From: Corbicula japonica
Taxonomy: Eukaryota > Mollusca > Bivalvia > Venerida > Cyrenidae
Length of the DNA stretch: 64,000 bases
Direction of reading: 5' to 3'
Assembly: GCA_038501625.1 (NCBI GenBank)
Contig: JAZAYU010000123.1
Span: 992,001 to 1,056,000 of the forward strand
The notes beneath the pieces are model-generated. The model saw only the letters and a program-made list of their open reading frames with translations, was not told where the DNA came from and did no database searches. Position 1 is the stretch's first letter, and the number at the start of each line of letters is the position of its first letter. Both the position numbers and the translations under genes were made by a program. Of this stretch, positions 10,921 through 22,094 are shown piece by piece.

Positions 10921-11861
10921 AAGCCAACACCGTCAACGAATGAAATAATATATTCGAGGCCAAAGTTGTTTTACCGCAGTAAAATTCTCTCACAGCAGAA
11001 CTAAACAGATCCTTAAATAAACTGATAAACTTCAATATTTCGGCAAATTTGCTCTGTTTAAGCCACTTATATTGACTTTTTTGTGATTTGTTTTAGTTGC
11101 CTTTTAGTCAGTCAGTCAGTTGTTCTGTTACTGAGTTGCTCACAAACTTTCTTTGATACAATTTATTTACTCTGCATTAGCCAAGGCCTGTGCTATACAA
11201 AGTGTGTTGTTTGTTGTTGTTGTTGTTGCTGCTGCTGGCAAATATTGTGTTTGATGTAAAGAGCAGTTAATTGTATAGCTTAACAAGTTTGTTCATGACT
11301 TTTTAATTTGTGAAGCACACAAACGTTTTTTTTTATTTCTAGAACCGTAGAGAAATTAAACAGATATTATTATTGTACAACGAAAGGCTCGATTGACTAT
11401 CAATTGGAATGAAAATCTTCCCAACAACTTGAATAACATGTATAAAACAAATTAAGTTATAAATAAGATTATACAAAGATTTTCAAGCTAATAAAAGAAT
11501 CTTTACAATTAAAAAAATAAGTGATAATGATGAATAAATATATTTTAGACTATTCAGTTCGAATTGGACACAAACACAATTTTCAGCAAATTTTTACGAC
11601 TATTTTTGCAATTGTCACGTGCTATTTATCCTCATCACTTACATCGTTACTTGTTAGGCCTAGTGCCTGGATTTTAACAAATGAAATCGCAGCTTCGTAC
11701 GATTTTAATGACTTTCTTTCTTCATTTTAGACATAAATTGTCCAACAATCGAATCGAATGACCAAGATTGCATATAATAAGTTTCTATCTACATAATTAT
11801 ATTAAATTTATTCACATTTGTTTACACACGCAACGGATGAAGTCTCAAATAAAATCAATGC

Positions 11862-11935
11862 ATGTTTGCACATTTTCACTGTATATAAACCGATTGTATC
11901 ATCTACCGGATATAGCGCACTGATTGTCACAAAAA
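11862..11935 (+). repeat. left arm of a widely spaced inverted repeat
   Basis: TTCACTGTATATAAACCGAT followed by TGTATCAT and CCGGATATAGC matches the reverse complement of 13928-13995 at roughly 46 of 52 positions. It may be the terminal repeat of a ~2.1 kb element or an inverted duplication. Confidence 0.5.
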
Positions 11936-13927
11936 ACATAGTAAACAGTTCAAAAATGAGGAAATTTTGTATGTATTGTAATAAGAAATCCAATCGACAA
12001 ATACATGTTCAACAGGCGATTCTCGTAGCACTTGTTAAAGACGTTGTTACCTTTTTATGCAATATACTTTTAAAAAATCTCTTAAATCACTCACACAAAG
12101 TACCGTTTGCACTGTGTACTGTTATAAAATCAGCGTAAATGTTTATGTTTAACAGGTTTTGATAGGTATTCTCATGCTAGCGATGATGAAACATATCAAT
12201 TTTTATTCTTACAATAATAAGAATACCATAGCTGATCAATTAAACATCAAAACATTAGAACAAACATGCATGTAGCTTCGACCCAGACTGTATCATTTAT
12301 TGAACATGTAAACTCAATCATTTGTCTGTTTCTAGTGATCTATGTGTATCAGTTATGGCGATTTTTTAAAGATTATTTTAGTATATTTTTCGGATTTAAA
12401 AACAACGACTTAATGTAAAAACATTTATTAAAAGTGCTTCGTACAGAAATATGATACGTTATGAAATATAAGCGCCTCGGTTCCTGTATATACTGCGGCG
12501 ACACGAAACAATTGGATCTACCTGACTTCGTTAGTTAACACCCAGGCCGCTCGGAGAACTACAATTTACAACAAGCGATAATTAATGTAGTCCCAAAATG
12601 TTTTGGGTTTGATAAACATAGTCTAATGTTTTTATAAAGTAATAGTTTCGAAACTCAAGGTTCACGATTATAAATACATACGCAGGTAGGCGTGACACAC
12701 AAATTATGAGGCAAAGCAAGTTATTTAAATACTGATATTTTAAGCTGATGATAAATCCTATACTCAATGTACGACCAATGAAGATCATCGTCAGCTGAAA
12801 CATCCATGTCATTTGATCGGAATATACAATGGTCACTTGTTTTCAGAAATATTCTAATAAATGTAATAGCAAACAATGTACAGCAAAAACAACGTACTCC
12901 ATATCCCATGAAGTAAAGGGTCAAATGGAACTTTAGCAAAGGAATCAATGTCTTGTTTTCCGCCCAAGGATTGACTATCACAAAGGTCTTCCCTTGGGAG
13001 TCACGCATGTTCCCATGCTGATTTCAGTTAAAGAAATTAACGAATTCACTTTCTAACATATTCTCATAATACATTTATACTAGCCATTAAAATACTGTTT
13101 TGACAACTGATTTGTGTAAACTATGTGTATGCCGATTTATCAGTTACGAAAAAAGTTTATAGTTTATTTCGAGGTTTGTATGAAAACTTAAACGGTCGCC
13201 CAGCTGCGTTGGGCCTGACAGTTTAATTTTTATACAAGCCTCCAAACTAACAATAACCTATAGTCACAATTGTTGTATCATTCTGTTTTATTATTTTAAA
13301 GTTTTTCTCTTCGTGTTTTTGTACGCCTTGATTTATTATTTCTCCAAATATACCCGATTTGTAGAGACAATATATGTAGACGAACTCCTCCATCTTACCT
13401 AAAAGCATAAACTTGATAAAATCAGCAAATGCGCATCGCCATAAGTGATACAGATTATTGGAAAATCGTTCAACGAAGATCGCACTAAACGATACAACAG
13501 AAATAGGTGTGTTTGCTATAAATGATAGTATGATAATGCTATAGATGATACAGTCATTACGAAACATACCCCTTAAACATTTTAATAATTTACACTATCT
13601 ATCATTTAAAGCAATATTGTAATGTAATAATATTTATATTAATGTCATAGTCATATAACTAGTATGTATTCGTGCATCAGATCGTTTATTTGTAGAGAAT
13701 AACAGTATTTTGATTCAATCATGTGGGTCATTTGCCAGACCTTCTTGTGATTAAATGCAATTTTGCAAGTTTTTATCCCTATACGAGTATATGCGCAAAA
13801 CAAATAGTATTACAACCAATAAGGACTATACAAAATATAACGTACTTGTTTTTGTTGAAGGTACTTAAAATGATCCTAATAATTCCGTTTTCAATGTCTT
13901 ATTTACGAATTGTTTATATCTCAGCCA

Positions 13928-13995
13928 TGCAATCAGCTTGCTATATCCGGCATATGATACAATCGGTTTATATACAGTGAATTTATTAAGCACTT
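13928..13995 (-). repeat. right arm of a widely spaced inverted repeat
   Basis: Partner of 11862-11935. On the minus strand the frame FTVYKPIVSYAGYSKLI resembles FTVYKPIVSSTGYSALI of the left arm on the plus strand. The differences change amino acids, so coding conservation is not shown. Confidence 0.5.
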
Positions 13996-14128
13996 ATCAC
14001 AAAATGAGCTTTAAGATTATAATTATAAACCAGCAACTATATTAATAAATATCAACCCTCCTAATAATTCTAGTACTTAATCTACAATGCCCTTTTTGTT
14101 GAACTGTATGTATATCACAGGATTGCAT

Positions 14129-14371
14129 GGGGCTCATTACACGTAGGAGGATTGGAGAATGAGGCTCGTTACACGTAGGAGGATTGGAGCAAGGGGCTCG
14201 TTACACGTAGGAGGATTGGAGCATGGGGCTCGTTACAAATGGAAGGATTGGAGCGTGGGGCTCGTTACACGTAGGAGGATTATAGCATGGGGCCCGTTAC
14301 ACGTAGGAGGATAGGAGTATGGGGCTCGTTACACGTAGGAGGATTGGAGCATGGCGCTCGTTACACGTTGG
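14129..14371 (+). repeat. ~32 bp tandem repeat, about eight units
   Basis: Units follow GGGGCTCGTTACACGTAGGA then GGATTGGAGCAT. Single-base variants separate most units; the last decays after CGTTACACGTTGGA. There is no spacer between units. Confidence 0.9.
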
Positions 14372-14692
14372 AACAATCATAGGGTATTATCCAACTTTCT
14401 GAAAAATCCCTACGAAAATTTAATATTGCTCAAAACAGAAAAGAGAAAGCAACCCCACGGAATCCACACTAGATCTGCCCCTGTATTGAAACTGCGCACA
14501 CCTACGATATTAACCTCAATTCTAATCGATTTCTAAGTTAACGTATTAAAATTCTCTGTAAACAACTTTTATTATATGAAAAAATATAATGACGTTCACT
14601 CCATTGTTGCGTTGTGTCGTAAAACATAAAAATAAATATAAAATGTCTCACCCTGATTTATTTCATCATTTTCTGTATAGTCATCCAATCTT

Positions 14693-14799
14693 CAGGTTAT
14701 AAAATTGCGAATGGAAACCAGTCTCAAATTTCACACCAGTCGGTATTTCAGCCAATCAGATGCTTTGAGACTGGTGTTTAATCTCAGTTTCATAACCTT
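14693..14799. mobile_element. AGGTTATAAAAYTG palindromic MITE, copy 1
   Basis: Left arm AGGTTATAAAATTG...GGAAACCAGTCTCAAAT; right arm CAGCCAATCAGATGC...CATAACCTT. Member of a palindromic family with copies listed at 15134, 20398, 23336, 30969, 34881, 56628 and 60050. Confidence 0.75.
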
Positions 14800-15133
14800 A
14801 AGCCCCGGTCTTATGTCCTTACGAATATCACAATCATAGGAAGGAATACATTATACGAAAATGTATCACTCTCAGCCAAAACACACACCTTATGACATTC
14901 AAATCATAATTATCAAGAAATACCTTTTAATTTAAAAGATAAATGGCATTAAAAAGATTTTAAGTGCACGTAAACGAAGATTTAAACAGAAGAACAGTGA
15001 AGCAAATGGCTGTAGCTGGCGATCTTGTTTGATTAATTAAGGCTTGTTTCTACATCGAAAATTGTCTTCTTAATAAAACAAATCAGGCACCTTAAACACA
15101 GGGTATGGTTAGATTACTTTTAGACCAGAGCTG

Positions 15134-15269
15134 AAGGTTATAAAGCTGAGATTGGAAACCAGTCTCAAATCTCAAGCATCTGATTGGCTGAAATGGCGAC
15201 TGGTCGCCATTTCAGCCAATCAGATGCTTGAGATTTGAGACTGGTTTCCATGCTCAGTTTTATAACCTT
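15134..15269. mobile_element. AAGGTTATAAA palindromic MITE, copy 2 (most complete)
   Basis: Nearly perfect palindrome of 136 bp with ends AAGGTTATAAA and TTTATAACCTT. The centre reads CTGAAATGGCGACTGGTCGC, and the arms carry GAAACCAGTCTCAAATCTCA. It directly abuts the foldback at 15276. Confidence 0.85.
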
Positions 15270-15275
15270 GGGCAT

Positions 15276-15720
15276 AGATTCTGAAAGTCCAAAAGGGCTC
15301 AAAAATGAGTTTAGGTAGGGCCGACAAGATATACTTTTTATTTTGGTACCAAATTAAAGCCTATTATATGGCCAAACAATCTGGACTGGCTTGCAAAAAA
15401 AAATTATTGCGAATCGTCGGAAAATAACGGGAGATAACTCATGCCAAATCATACAAAAAATCAACAAAAAACTGACAAACTCAATGATACGACATATAAT
15501 ATAAAGCTTTTTTTCTGTCTCCGTTGAAACTTTGTCAAATAAGTTGTAGGATTCAATATAAAGTCAAAGGTGAAAAACTTTTTCAGGGTTCGCAATAAAA
15601 TAATTTTTTGCAGGCCACCTAATTTCATTGAGACATACCATAAACTTCAATAAAATCGAGAAATAAAAAGTATATCTTGTGGGCCCTACCTCGACAAAAT
15701 TTTCAGCTTCAGAATCTAGA
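15276..15720. mobile_element. ~445 bp foldback element
   Basis: Left end TAGATTCTGAA, GTAGGGCC, ACAAGATATACTTTTTATTT and a GCAAAAAAAAATTATTGCGAA segment. The reverse complement of 15585-15720 has the same elements in the same order with small gaps. No ORF of interest. Confidence 0.7.
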
Positions 15721-15889
15721 CTATTTAAACTTATTATTGTTGATAAAATGTCCAACATGTCCAATAACACATATATGTAATAAGCACATTTATCTTATCT
15801 ATATTAATTTGATAAATGCTGATACATTTCTACATAAATATTATCAAATGTATCGTTAATGAAGAAATATGAGAATTATTAAGAAATGT

Positions 15890-16510
15890 CAAAGTTAAAG
15901 CCAACATTAAGTTTTCCTGAAAAAAAATCTGCATTCAAAAAGAGGAATAACTATGTATAATTTTACCTTGATGAACAGATTTTGGAATCATCCTGTCCCT
16001 GTTGTCAATGTTTAGTTTTCGTGACGAAATCCAAATACAAAAGGGGCATAACTCCATCAGATGTGACCAAGAGCTTAACTTTTAGCATCATCAGGACCCA
16101 AATGTCATTAGCAATATGATTTGAATGTTTGATGAAGCAAAATCATGAAATGGCAAAGTCATAGCAAACGTTAAGTTTCCGTGACAAAATCCAAGTAAAA
16201 AAGAGGTATTACTCCTTCAAATAAAACAAAGACCCAAAGATTTTAGCATCATCAGGACCCATATGCAATTTGATTCAAATAGCTGATGAAGCAGAATAAA
16301 AAAATGGCAAAGTTATAGCCAACGTTCAGTTTCCGTAACCAAATCTTAGTACCAAAAAGTGGAAAAACACTCAGTCAGATATGACCATGGTCTAAATATT
16401 TTGGAATCATCACGACCCCGTTGTTAAAAGCAATATAATTTAGAAGTTTTATGAAATAATATATGACAGTTTTAGCCAGTTGACGTAAAATTTTCGTGAC
16501 GGACGGCCAA
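15890..16510. repeat. ~150 bp degenerate tandem repeat, about four units
   Basis: Each unit has an AAGTTATAGCCAACGTTAAG-like start, TTCCGTGACAAAATCC, and an AGGGGCATAACTCC-like segment. A TTTTAGCATCATCAGGACCC segment follows. The array ends with GACGGACGGCCAACAGACCG, the GTCC-rich signature shared with other tandem-repeat elements in the window. Confidence 0.7.
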
Positions 16511-16857
16511 CAGACCGACGGTCAGACAAAGGGATCCTATTTATAGCCTGTTCTTTGAAAGGGCAGCACAAAATCTTTGTCAACGTGTTCGATTGAACAC
16601 TTTAACAACAGAATATTATTAATACTCGTAGATCACATCCTCATGTAAGCATTGACTGAGTAAAGGTCTTTCGAGACCAGCATTGAACTAAGTCGTTTCA
16701 ACTGTAAAGAGGTGGCAAACATGGTCCTTAAATGGGGATAATGCTCACACTTTGTAGGAGTTTTCTTAGAAATTTGAGTTATTTTCAAAACAAAATTAGA
16801 TAATATTGTAACAAATACAGGTAAAAGCATTTGCTTCCATACACAATAATGAAGATC

Positions 16858-17084
16858 ATATACTACTCAAAATTTGATAAGGATCACTTAAAAGATTGTG
16901 TTTATTCTTTACATAAGGTTGAAGCCATAAAATATTTGCTGTGATTCTGAAAATCACATCAGCTTTGTGCCAAAAATGAAATGAGCCGACAAACTGTTGA
17001 AGCAGAAAAGCGGTTAAAACTTGGTGGAGGAAATAATTCGGGATAAAACGGAAAGCGATCCCTATCAAATTTTGAGTAGTATAT
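16858..17084. mobile_element. 227 bp MITE with ~26 bp terminal inverted repeats
   Basis: Left end ATATACTACTCAAAATTTGA and right end TCAAATTTTGAGTAGTATAT are perfect complements over 20 bases; the inner TAAGGATC/GATCCCTA pair continues with a mismatch. Confidence 0.75.
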
Positions 17085-18144
17085 TTGCAAAAGTAACTTG
17101 TGCACAAGATGATCAATATACAATGTATCCAACTACAATGTTATCGATATACTAGTGAAATATAATATCAACTTTAAAAAATTTGCGAAAGACTTCCATC
17201 ATGTCTACTTTTGGTTTTGAGGTCAAGTCATTCAAAACCCGACATCGATACTCACTTTCTGTCTAACTAAAGTGATATTGAAGAAAGTTAGTGACCAGGA
17301 TGTGTTTTTACGTTTAGATGCTCAAGTTAGTTCGACACCAAAGCCATCCACTGTAAAAGAATATTACTTTCACTTCATCAATTTTAACTGCTTTAAAACA
17401 GGGGTACTATTATTATGTCATTTAACACCATGCTAAAATGATGGTTTTCATCTACATTTCCATTGCCGGATTACTGAATTAATGCGGTCAATATGATTTA
17501 TTAATTGTATGCTCGTGATTTCATTTTTTATGCTTCGGTTTCTTTTATTTTTAACTTAATATAAAGCAGACGTTCTTTATTTAACACAACAGCTTGAATG
17601 ATCATTTCTAATCGTGTAAACAAAGACGTAAAAATGTACATCTGTATGCATGTTTGTACCAAGTATTCAACATTCTTCTTTAACAAAAATATATGTTTAG
17701 TATAACGTGCGTGTCGTATCTTATTTCTTTTATAAAGAAGGCCACAAGATTATTTAAATGGAATAGGTCAACTGAAGCGATAAAGTGCTTTATGATATAC
17801 CTATGAATGATTTTAGCATAGTGAATCGTTAATCCGCAAAATTGATACAACTCGTCAGATTAGAAATTCCGTATTGAACACTGTCCAGCTTCCCGTGTTC
17901 TATGTGACGTCATATACTACGTCACATTAGATTGTCGTAATTTTCCGGCAGATAACGAACTCAAAAATAAGACATTTCCGTCGCAGTTTTACAAACGTTA
18001 CTGTATTTTTACGCCATTCATAATTTTACTATCGCGTTACTATTTTTATTTCTGCTATTATGTAAACCACGTTTTTGACTAAAATTTTGTTGTTTAGTTT
18101 ATTGAAATTTGTTTTGAGCGAGAAGGGTTTATAATAAAAAGAAC

Positions 18145-18277
18145 ATTATGACAGTATGTATTCTGTAGGTTCTTTTTATTTCTCGTTGCGTATCACGCTC
18201 GAACTTCGGTCTCGCGAGATATTGTTTACATACCCAACTCGAAAAATACGAACCTACAGAATGCATACTGTTATAAT
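18145..18277. mobile_element. 133 bp MITE with ~27 bp terminal inverted repeats
   Basis: ATTATGACAGTATGTATTCT then GTAGGTTC at the left pairs with GAACCTAC then AGAATGCATACTGTTATAAT at the right, with two mismatches. The centre is short and CpG-containing. Confidence 0.75.
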
Positions 18278-18324
18278 ATCCCATATATATCAATTGCATT
18301 GTCAATTAGTTGTTTTTGTGTCGC

Positions 18325-18420
18325 CTGCGACAAAAGGTAAACACATAGGGATCCTATTGTCCGTTGGCGGCGTCGGCTTCCGGTAGAACCCCAACTTTAG
18401 TAAAAAACATAACATTGCCT
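18325..18420 (+). repeat. solo 5' segment of a GTCCG-type repeat element
   Basis: GTCGCCTGCGAC palindrome, ACACATAGGGATCCTATTGT and CCGTTGGCGGCGTCGGC. This layout (small palindrome then GTCCG-rich run) recurs at 21290, 22385, 39301, 43116 and 55605. Confidence 0.4.
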
Positions 18421-19999
18421 GTAACTTTGAAAGTACTTATCCTATTAATTAAAGGAAATGCATCACATGCATAAACAAAGCAGTATGTGACATTAAGAAT
18501 GATAACTCATGTTTCACTATTTTTTGAGTTTTTTCCCTCCTTCAATTAAATGACTTTAATATGGAGTTTATTGATGCCTGTAACATTGGAAGTACTTGGC
18601 CTGTAATAGTATCAACTAAATAATTGGAATATATCATCACTTATGGGGTCGATATTTTTACAGTAACTTTGCGAGAGTGTTACGATGTTGCGTAAATTCT
18701 TCGAGACAATTAGCAAAATTACTACGATGGTCTTACGACAGAGATACGAACGTCGGAAGAGATAGGAGACCTTCGAGACAATCACCCCTGGATGTGATAT
18801 AAGAACATCTTAAGATGGGAATCTCGGAGGTGTGAGACCGCTGTTTCAAGAAAACTCTTTAATTCCTCAATTTTATACGTCACACATTGGAAATTCGGCA
18901 ATCTTAGCTTTATAGGTGCTTTCTGTGCCAGATTTTAAAAAGATAACTCGGATGCACAACTGAATGAGGGAACATCGCAACAAATATGTTATAGGCTGAA
19001 GAATTTTCATCTATTGTATTCTGAACAATAATAAAAAGTATCCACTTTTTATGCTTATATTCTCATTAGCATATTCCATTTAATCAGGAACGCTTTGAAT
19101 GGTATTTTATTAGTAAATCTCAGTTGTTTTTAAGTTTAATTGTTCATGACCATAATCTTCCGCACCAAGACCTCAACAACTTCCCATCTAATAACCATTA
19201 ATAATGGATAACAATACACTACAATTTAAAAGGAGATAATTGGAAATGGTTGGGAATATTAGCGTTGTTTATCGAGGACTAGTTGTTTCATTCATGAATG
19301 TTTTGTGCTTTTATTAATATCAAAAACTGGAGAAATTGATTGGATTTCAACAAATGTGAATATTGTTGGGAATCACTTTTTTCTTTTAATAACCCTAAAA
19401 ATAGCAAATGGAAAGATAACTAAGTAGTGACTGCAGAATTTCTAGAACATTTTATTTCCTTGTAATGATAACAGAAATGCAGATTTGTGCAAAGAAAGAA
19501 TTTTTGTTATTTTACAAAATTACAAAGTGGATACTTTTTATTTTTGCTAAGTATATTAAGGTTACATTGAATACAATATAAAATTTTATTTTATGTTTCC
19601 CAGTGAATTATAGAGTTTTCTCAGTGAAATAAAAAATTGTATTCCACTGTTTTGAAACTTTGGAATACCATTTTTACTTTCACTGATTTGCCGAATTACC
19701 TTTTTTTGCTTACGACCACTCTTTGGTACGCGATTGGTGGCATGATGTTTCTTTTGAAAATGACGTAAATTAAAAAAAAATTAAATGTTGTTTTTCAGTT
19801 TCTTTCGATAATAGTGATAGATAAGTTGTTTTAAACACTTAAACCTGATATGAAGTTCAGAACTATTTTCTATTAGTTCACCAGTTATGATTGAAAATTA
19901 AGCGGCTATTATTTGGAACCCTCCACAGGGAACAAGAAACTCAGAGTTCCCAGTTCTTTTCTGATTAATCTTTAAAGAAAAACTAAAATAAAAAGAAAC

Positions 20000-20102
20000 T
20001 TTGTTTGTTTCAATGAAATATTGATTTTATTTCACTCGTGAAAATATCAGTTTCTGGAGTTCGCTCGTAAAATAAAATCGATATTTCACTGAAACAAACA
20101 AA
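20000..20102. mobile_element. 103 bp palindromic element
   Basis: TTTGTTTGTTTCAATGAAAT then ATTGATTTTATTT is repeated in inverse at the right end (AAATAAAATCGAT, ATTTCACTGAAACAAACAAA). The loop is ~35 bp with ACTCGTGAAA. Confidence 0.65.
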
Positions 20103-20397
20103 TATCATCTAATATTTACTTTAAAATGTTGTATTCATAGTTGTGAAATTGAAAATATTGGTACATTGTATATCAATCAAATGTCCCGGAAGAATACCCG
20201 ATATTCCCTGTGTGTTTCCAAACTGCCTTCAAGGCAAACAATCACTAAGCGAAATTCTATTAATTATAAATTTATAATGTCTGTTGAAATATAAATTTAC
20301 TGATGAAAGATATTATGTAAATATATAAACTTCCAATGGAACCAAAATGCCGACCGCTAGCCATAGTTACTATCTCTGTGACAGTTGTGCTGTGCCC

Positions 20398-20506
20398 AAG
20401 GTTATAAAACTGAGCATGGAAACCAGTCTCAAATCTCAAGCATCCGATTCAGCCAATCAGATGCTTGAGATTTGAGACTGGTTTCCAATCTCAGCTTTAT
20501 AACCTT
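20398..20506. mobile_element. AAGGTTATAAA palindromic MITE, copy 3
   Basis: Both arms present; the centre is shortened to ATCCGATTCAGCC. Ends AAGGTTATAAAACTGAG and CTCAGCTTTATAACCTT. Confidence 0.8.
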
Positions 20507-21049
20507 CAGCCCTGTAGTTATCATAGTGATTTTAAATGTATTGTGTGGCAGTGTATGTTTGTTAGTAAACTAGACTTTTAAGCTGTTTCAAATCTATCGA
20601 TTGGTGCACATAAACTGATAACGTCACTTGTCACCACCAAATGGCAGCCAGGTATACAAAGACAAAATTAAATTGAATATATCTCGAAAACCTTTGCACA
20701 TATTTAAAAATTCTTTTCCATTCTGTGTTCAGTTTCATGTTTTTGCTATTGTTGTTTTTGGTATTAAGAAACTTAGCATGTAAATGTTTGAACGTTTCAA
20801 AATGTCTTTTAGATGAAATTGAATGGATTCGTGTATTCCGGACTGCCCATTTAATGCAATTATGATTGTTCTATGTATGTATTTAAAGCTAAATCTGTTC
20901 AGATGCCCTGCATAAGAAACTAACGTTGTTTTTTGCCATTTTCTGGTTTCGTATTGGGTACTTTTTAACGAATTAACATAATATAGAAAATGTGAGGCAA
21001 ATATGACCAAACGATATTCTACGTAAAAAAGTTAAAAATGTTTATCATG

Positions 21050-21265
21050 AATTAACACACAGAAAACATAGCCTTCCAACACAGCCAAAAACAAGCCTGA
21101 AAAAAGAGAGCACGGGTTTGTATAAAGATCAATTTCAAATAAGACACCAAAAACATTAACGAAAAAGAGAACACGCGAGTTGTCGAATTGGAACGGCCAG
21201 CTCGAATCTTTGTATTTTGATAGGAGAAATAGTACTTGTGGATAAACGCAATAAAAACATTTTGC
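21050..21265 (+). repeat. dispersed repeat, copy 3
   Basis: Diverged copy of the 125-410 family: CACAGAAAACATAGCC, AAACAAGCCTGAAAAAAGAGAG, GACACCAAAAACATTAACGA, AAAAGAGAACACG. Confidence 0.5.
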
Positions 21266-21289
21266 GGTCGGCAGACCCAGAGATACCAG

Positions 21290-21375
21290 TTTTTATGCCC
21301 CCACAAAGTGGAAGGCAGGCATATAGAGTTGAGCTGGTCCGTCCGTCCTTACGTACGTTTAGAGTAATGACCTTT
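21290..21375 (+). repeat. solo 5' segment of a GTCCG-type repeat element
   Basis: TTTTTATGCCCCCACAAAGT, CATATAGAGTTGAGCTGGTC, CGTCCGTCC. No tandem units follow. Confidence 0.5.
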
Positions 21376-22027
21376 TGTTACAAATGTTGTTGTAGCAGTG
21401 GTGTTATCAGTGTCCGCGGACACATTCTATATTTTCTCTTCGACTTTTCAAAAATAAGAAAAAAGGTTCAAACCTAAAAACCACTGAAAAGTAGTTCTAA
21501 TGTTACATGTTGTAAACGATAGGAATGTATAAATCTTGAAATCTGTGCGGAACGATAAAAACTTTAAAAAAATTATACAAATCAATAATATGAAGATTAA
21601 TAGACATGGAATCTCAAATCTGATTTTGAATGATATGCGCGCATGAAAAAACAAGCTATGCCGACCCCTCAGTACTTTCAATGCTTTTATTAGTTCTGTC
21701 ACCTGTTATCCCTCTATCTTTACAATTATTAATATTTTACTTATTCAGTTTAAGAAAAAATATTTTACTTGACATTTATAGACGTTGTATTTAAAAAATA
21801 ATGTTTCCAGTGTCACACTCAAAACGCATAAATCGTATATCCTAAGCAATTATATTCTCATATTGCTCGGGAATACTATGGTTAACTGTAATAATAATCA
21901 TTTATTGAAACGATTAAAAGTTGGTATCATTTAATCGTGACATTTAGTTGCTACGCAGTTACATGAGTTATCCCTTGACAAAACAGTATGCTTTTTGAAA
22001 CGATTTGACATTCTTCAGTCAGATACA

Positions 22028-22094
22028 ATGTGTTCAAACAAGATTTGGATACAATGTGCAACCGTGATATTTTGTGTTTGTGCTAATGGTCAAG
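22028..22094 (+). CDS. kringle gene, candidate exon 1 (signal peptide)
   Basis: ATG at 22028 starts MCSNK then IWIQCATVIFCVCANGQ, a typical signal peptide. Two phase-1 ends are possible: ATG/GTCAAG at 22088 or AAG/GCAAGA at 22094, the latter a GC-type donor with the usual GC-donor context. Either joins the K1 exon in frame (ANG... to ECYYGG). No other signal-peptide frame was noticed within the 900 bases upstream of K1. Confidence 0.55.

Larger units (their letters stand above)
10921..14128. other. no supported gene; contains an inverted sequence pair
   Basis: Several 80-106 residue frames at 11521-13567 encode hydrophobic stretches but show no family motif or consistent splice sites. A ~52 bp near-identical inverted pair lies at 11862-11935 and 13928-13995. 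A (GTT)n/(GCT)n tract is at 11203-11237. Confidence 0.4.
14372..22027. other. no gene seen; intergenic repeats upstream of the kringle gene
   Basis: Many copies of palindromic and foldback elements and a ~150 bp tandem array, annotated separately. The open frames between them are short and lack domains. Promoter elements of the kringle gene are presumably near 21.7-22.0 kb but none was recognised. Confidence 0.5.

Noticed and set aside
12582..13567. Multi-exon membrane protein gene on the minus strand
   Set aside because: Several frames have hydrophobic stretches, but no family motif or matched donor/acceptor phases could be found.
14129..14371. CRISPR-like array of ~32 bp repeats
   Set aside because: Units follow each other with no unique spacers, and the context is eukaryotic; it is an ordinary minisatellite.
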